8,447 bases of DNA, from contig NVXB01000072.1 of NCBI GenBank assembly GCA_002746425.1, positions 5,712 to 14,158 on the forward strand. Direction: 5' to 3'. The notes below the pieces were generated by a model. The model was not told the DNA's origin. It saw nothing but the letters and a program-made list of their open reading frames with translations, and did not search any database. How positions within the stretch are numbered: position 1 is the stretch's first letter; every line of letters begins with the position of its first letter. The stretch comes from Hyphomicrobiales bacterium. GTDB taxonomy: Bacteria > Pseudomonadota > Alphaproteobacteria > Rhizobiales > GCA-2746425. Shown here in pieces: positions 6,414 through 8,447 of the stretch. The translations under genes were made by a program, and so were the position numbers.

Positions 6414-7613
6414 ATGTCCGATGCACCTTTTATCGACGCCCTGCGCGGTGCTGCGCGGACAACACCGGAAAGTGGTATTGTACGGGTCATGAATCACGCG
6501 CGAGAGAGCGGCAAACCATTCATTCCGCTGTCTGCCGGAGAGGGGCATTTACCAACGCCTGAATTTATCTGCGCGCCTGCCCACGCGGCGCTGACCGCTG
6601 GTGAAACCTTCTATACCTATCAAAAAGGCCTGCCGGAGCTGCGCGAAGCGCTTTCCACCTATCACAAGCGCTATTTCGACAGAGATCTGCCATCGCAACG
6701 CTTTATCATCACCGGTTCTGGCATGCAGGCTATACAGCTGACCATTCAGGCTATTGCGGGCGAGGGCGACGAAGTGTTGCTGCCAACCCCGGCCTGGCCC
6801 AATTTTGCCGCCGCACTTGGTGTGATGGGTGCAAAGCCTGTGCCGGTTGCCATGGATTTACAAAACGGGGTCTGGTCACTTGATAATGGCAAGCTGGCAC
6901 GCGCGATTACCAGCAAAACCAAGGCGATTTTTATCAATTCACCCTGCAACCCCACTGGATGGACAGCAGAGCTGGAACAGCTTGCAGACATTTTGAAACT
7001 GGCCCGTGAGCGGGATTTGTGGATTATCGCCGATGAGGTCTATAGCCGGTTTTTCTACGGCGAAAGCAAAGGCCGCAGCAGCCATCGCTCGGCTTCGTTT
7101 TATGACCTGATCGATGAAGATGACAAGATCATTTTCGTCAACACGTTTTCCAAAAACTGGGCAATGACGGGATGGCGTGTCGGCTGGATATCCGCGCCGC
7201 CTCAGCTGGAGCAGGTGTTTGAAAATCTGGTGCAATATTCTACAAGCGGTGTGTCAGCTTTCATGCAACGCGGCGCTGTTGCAGCGCTGAATGAGGGCGA
7301 TGACTTTACCGGTCAAATGGTGGCGAACTGCAAAATTGGCCGCGATATTTTATGTGACGCTCTGGCAAAGTGCAGTGGCGTTCGGTTTGAGCGGCCTCGC
7401 GGCGCATTCTATCTGTTTCTGGGGCTGGATAAATATCCAGACACATCAGAGCTGGGTTTGCGGCTGGTAGATGACACTGCTTTGGTGATGTCGCCGGGCG
7501 AAGCATTTGGCGATGCGGGTGCCGGATTTCTGCGCTTGTGCTTTGCGCGCGACCATTCTGACATACATATAGCTGCAGAGAGACTGACAAACTGGATATC
7601 AACCCACCAATAG
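6414..7613 (+). CDS. Pyridoxal-phosphate-dependent aminotransferase, class I/II (aspartate aminotransferase-like)
   Basis: A 399-residue cytosolic fold-type I PLP enzyme, full length for the AspAT I-beta-like group. Numbered from ATG 6414: the N-terminal SAGEGHLPTPEF region (about 40-51) is a variant of the family's L-x-x-GE-x-x-x-x-TP start. Next come YTYQKGLPELREAL (about 67-80), cofactor-stacking W128 (TPAWPNF), N179 in NSPCNPTG, and D207/Y210 in ADEVYSRF, which hold the pyridine nitrogen and O3'. The Schiff-base lysine is K247 with R255 in FSKNWAMTGWRVGW, and the substrate-carboxylate arginine is R374 in LRLCFA. All catalytic residues are present, so it should be active. The amino donor cannot be decided by eye; aspartate, aromatic or other 2-oxoacid pairs are possible. 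It is followed after 13 bp by an alpha/beta-hydrolase, suggesting co-transcription. No convincing promoter was seen between the mscL terminator and the start. Confidence 0.93.
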   Translation: MSDAPFIDALRGAARTTPESGIVRVMNHARESGKPFIPLSAGEGHLPTPEFICAPAHAALTAGETFYTYQKGLPELREALSTYHKRYFDRDLPSQRFIITGSGMQAIQLTIQAIAGEGDEVLLPTPAWPNFAAALGVMGAKPVPVAMDLQNGVWSLDNGKLARAITSKTKAIFINSPCNPTGWTAELEQLADILKLARERDLWIIADEVYSRFFYGESKGRSSHRSASFYDLIDEDDKIIFVNTFSKNWAMTGWRVGWISAPPQLEQVFENLVQYSTSGVSAFMQRGAVAALNEGDDFTGQMVANCKIGRDILCDALAKCSGVRFERPRGAFYLFLGLDKYPDTSELGLRLVDDTALVMSPGEAFGDAGAGFLRLCFARDHSDIHIAAERLTNWISTHQ

Positions 7614-7626
7614 GAGATTTGTGCTC

Positions 7627-8447
7627 ATGACCACGATCAATCCCAAAACTGCTTTTGTCCTGGTTCATGGTTCATGGCATGGGGCCTGGTGTTGGGGGCA
7701 TGTGGAACATTATCTCAATTTGGCCGGGCACCTAACGGTGGCCATCGATCTGCCTGGGCACGGCTTGAGCGCGCGCATCCCAAAATCATTCAATAAGCGG
7801 CCCTTGGATGCAAAAACTTTTGAAACTGAGCAATCTGCCTTTGCTGCCATAGAAATTGAAGAATACACCGCTGCGGTGATAGGTGGCGCAGATCGCGCGC
7901 GTGCCATGGGCGCGGATAATATCGTTGCTGTTGGCCACTCCATGGGCGGTGTACCCTTGTCATTTGCGGCAGCTCATGCACCAGAAAAATTTGATGCGCT
8001 GGTTTATCTCGCCGCTTTGGCGACGCTGCCTGGCAAACCGTCCAAATACTATCTCGACAAGGCGGATCAGAGCAGCAAGGAGCAGCTTACCCCCTTTGTC
8101 ATAGGCGAGCCGGATGACATTGGTGCCATTCGAATTGATACCAGATCGACCGATGCAGATTATGCTGCCGCTGGAAAAAGCGCATTGGCGGCAGATGTTG
8201 ATCCCGTGATTTGGGACACCGTGCTGCATCTCTTAACGCCCGATGCGCCCGAAAAAATGCACAGGCAATACCCAGAATTCAAGCAAGGGTTTGGTGCACT
8301 CAAGAGAACTTACATCCGTTGCTTGCATGATTTGGCAATACTACCTTCAACAGGCGAAGCTATTGTTGCCGATATGAATGCATTATGGCCTGATAACCCA
8401 ACAAAACTTGTGGATATGGATTGCGCCCACGAGCCGATGTTTGCCAA
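7627..8447 (+). CDS. Alpha/beta-hydrolase (esterase/hydroxynitrile-lyase-like), 3' end outside the window
   Basis: An open frame of 273 codons runs from ATG 7627 off the right edge. It has the N-terminal oxyanion motif VLVHGSWHGAWCW (about residues 11-23), nucleophile S105 in GHSMGG, acid D235 in the RCLHDLAILP segment, and H268 in CAHEPMF. Order and surroundings fit the small alpha/beta-hydrolase group of plant methyl-esterases and hydroxynitrile lyases and their bacterial homologues (an AYIVCTEDxAIP-like acid loop and an H-x-PMF histidine). Only a few terminal residues should be missing. The substrate is unknown. AGGAGAT (7612-7618) overlaps the upstream TAG stop and sits 8 bp before the ATG; an in-frame GTG at 7621 is too close to it. 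A cap-domain insertion (about 48-77, with several lysines and a short charged helix) is unremarkable. Close spacing implies a joint operon with the aminotransferase. Confidence 0.92.
   Translation, partial: MTTINPKTAFVLVHGSWHGAWCWGHVEHYLNLAGHLTVAIDLPGHGLSARIPKSFNKRPLDAKTFETEQSAFAAIEIEEYTAAVIGGADRARAMGADNIVAVGHSMGGVPLSFAAAHAPEKFDALVYLAALATLPGKPSKYYLDKADQSSKEQLTPFVIGEPDDIGAIRIDTRSTDADYAAAGKSALAADVDPVIWDTVLHLLTPDAPEKMHRQYPEFKQGFGALKRTYIRCLHDLAILPSTGEAIVADMNALWPDNPTKLVDMDCAHEPMFA

Noticed and set aside
1..8447. CRISPR arrays, tRNA/rRNA genes, transposases, integrases or complete insertion sequences
   Set aside because: None was seen: there are no regularly spaced repeats, no tRNA-like cloverleaf in the intergenic gaps and no transposase motifs in any frame.

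Overview
The window looks like chromosomal DNA of a moderate-GC alphaproteobacterium, probably from the Hyphomicrobiales/Rhizobiales side. This rests on urease, a symporter-fused hybrid histidine kinase of the NahK/CbrA type, and MscL. It is an inference from gene content and protein style; no rRNA or other taxonomic marker is present.

Layout. Bases 1-1164 hold the C-terminal two thirds of the urease catalytic subunit (UreC, + strand), cut by the window's left edge. The usual ureE/F/G accessory genes do not follow. Instead there is about 950 bp of sparsely coding sequence (1165-2119). It contains degenerate palindromic intergenic repeats, a 69-residue XRE-type regulator on the minus strand (1455-1664), and a divergent, unrecognised 70-residue gene on the plus strand (1809-2021). 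The DNA between these two small genes carries a 35-bp double operator that closely matches the C-boxes of restriction-modification controller (C) proteins, and the regulator itself carries the C-protein recognition-helix signature. No restriction enzyme or methyltransferase gene is visible.

Bases 2120-5731 (minus) encode a 1203-residue sensor: sodium/solute-symporter membrane domain, linker, PAS, HisKA, HATPase and receiver. A divergent promoter region (5732-5892) separates it from mscL (5893-6309, +), which ends at a clear rho-independent terminator (6325-6356). After the terminator comes a probable two-gene transcription unit: a class I/II PLP aminotransferase (6414-7613, start set by its Shine-Dalgarno) and, 13 bp later, an alpha/beta-hydrolase (7627 to the right edge) with its Ser-Asp-His triad inside the window.

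Most of the window is ordinary housekeeping, stress and sensory content. The least explained part is 1165-2119, above all the controller-like regulator, its operator and the unknown small protein facing it.
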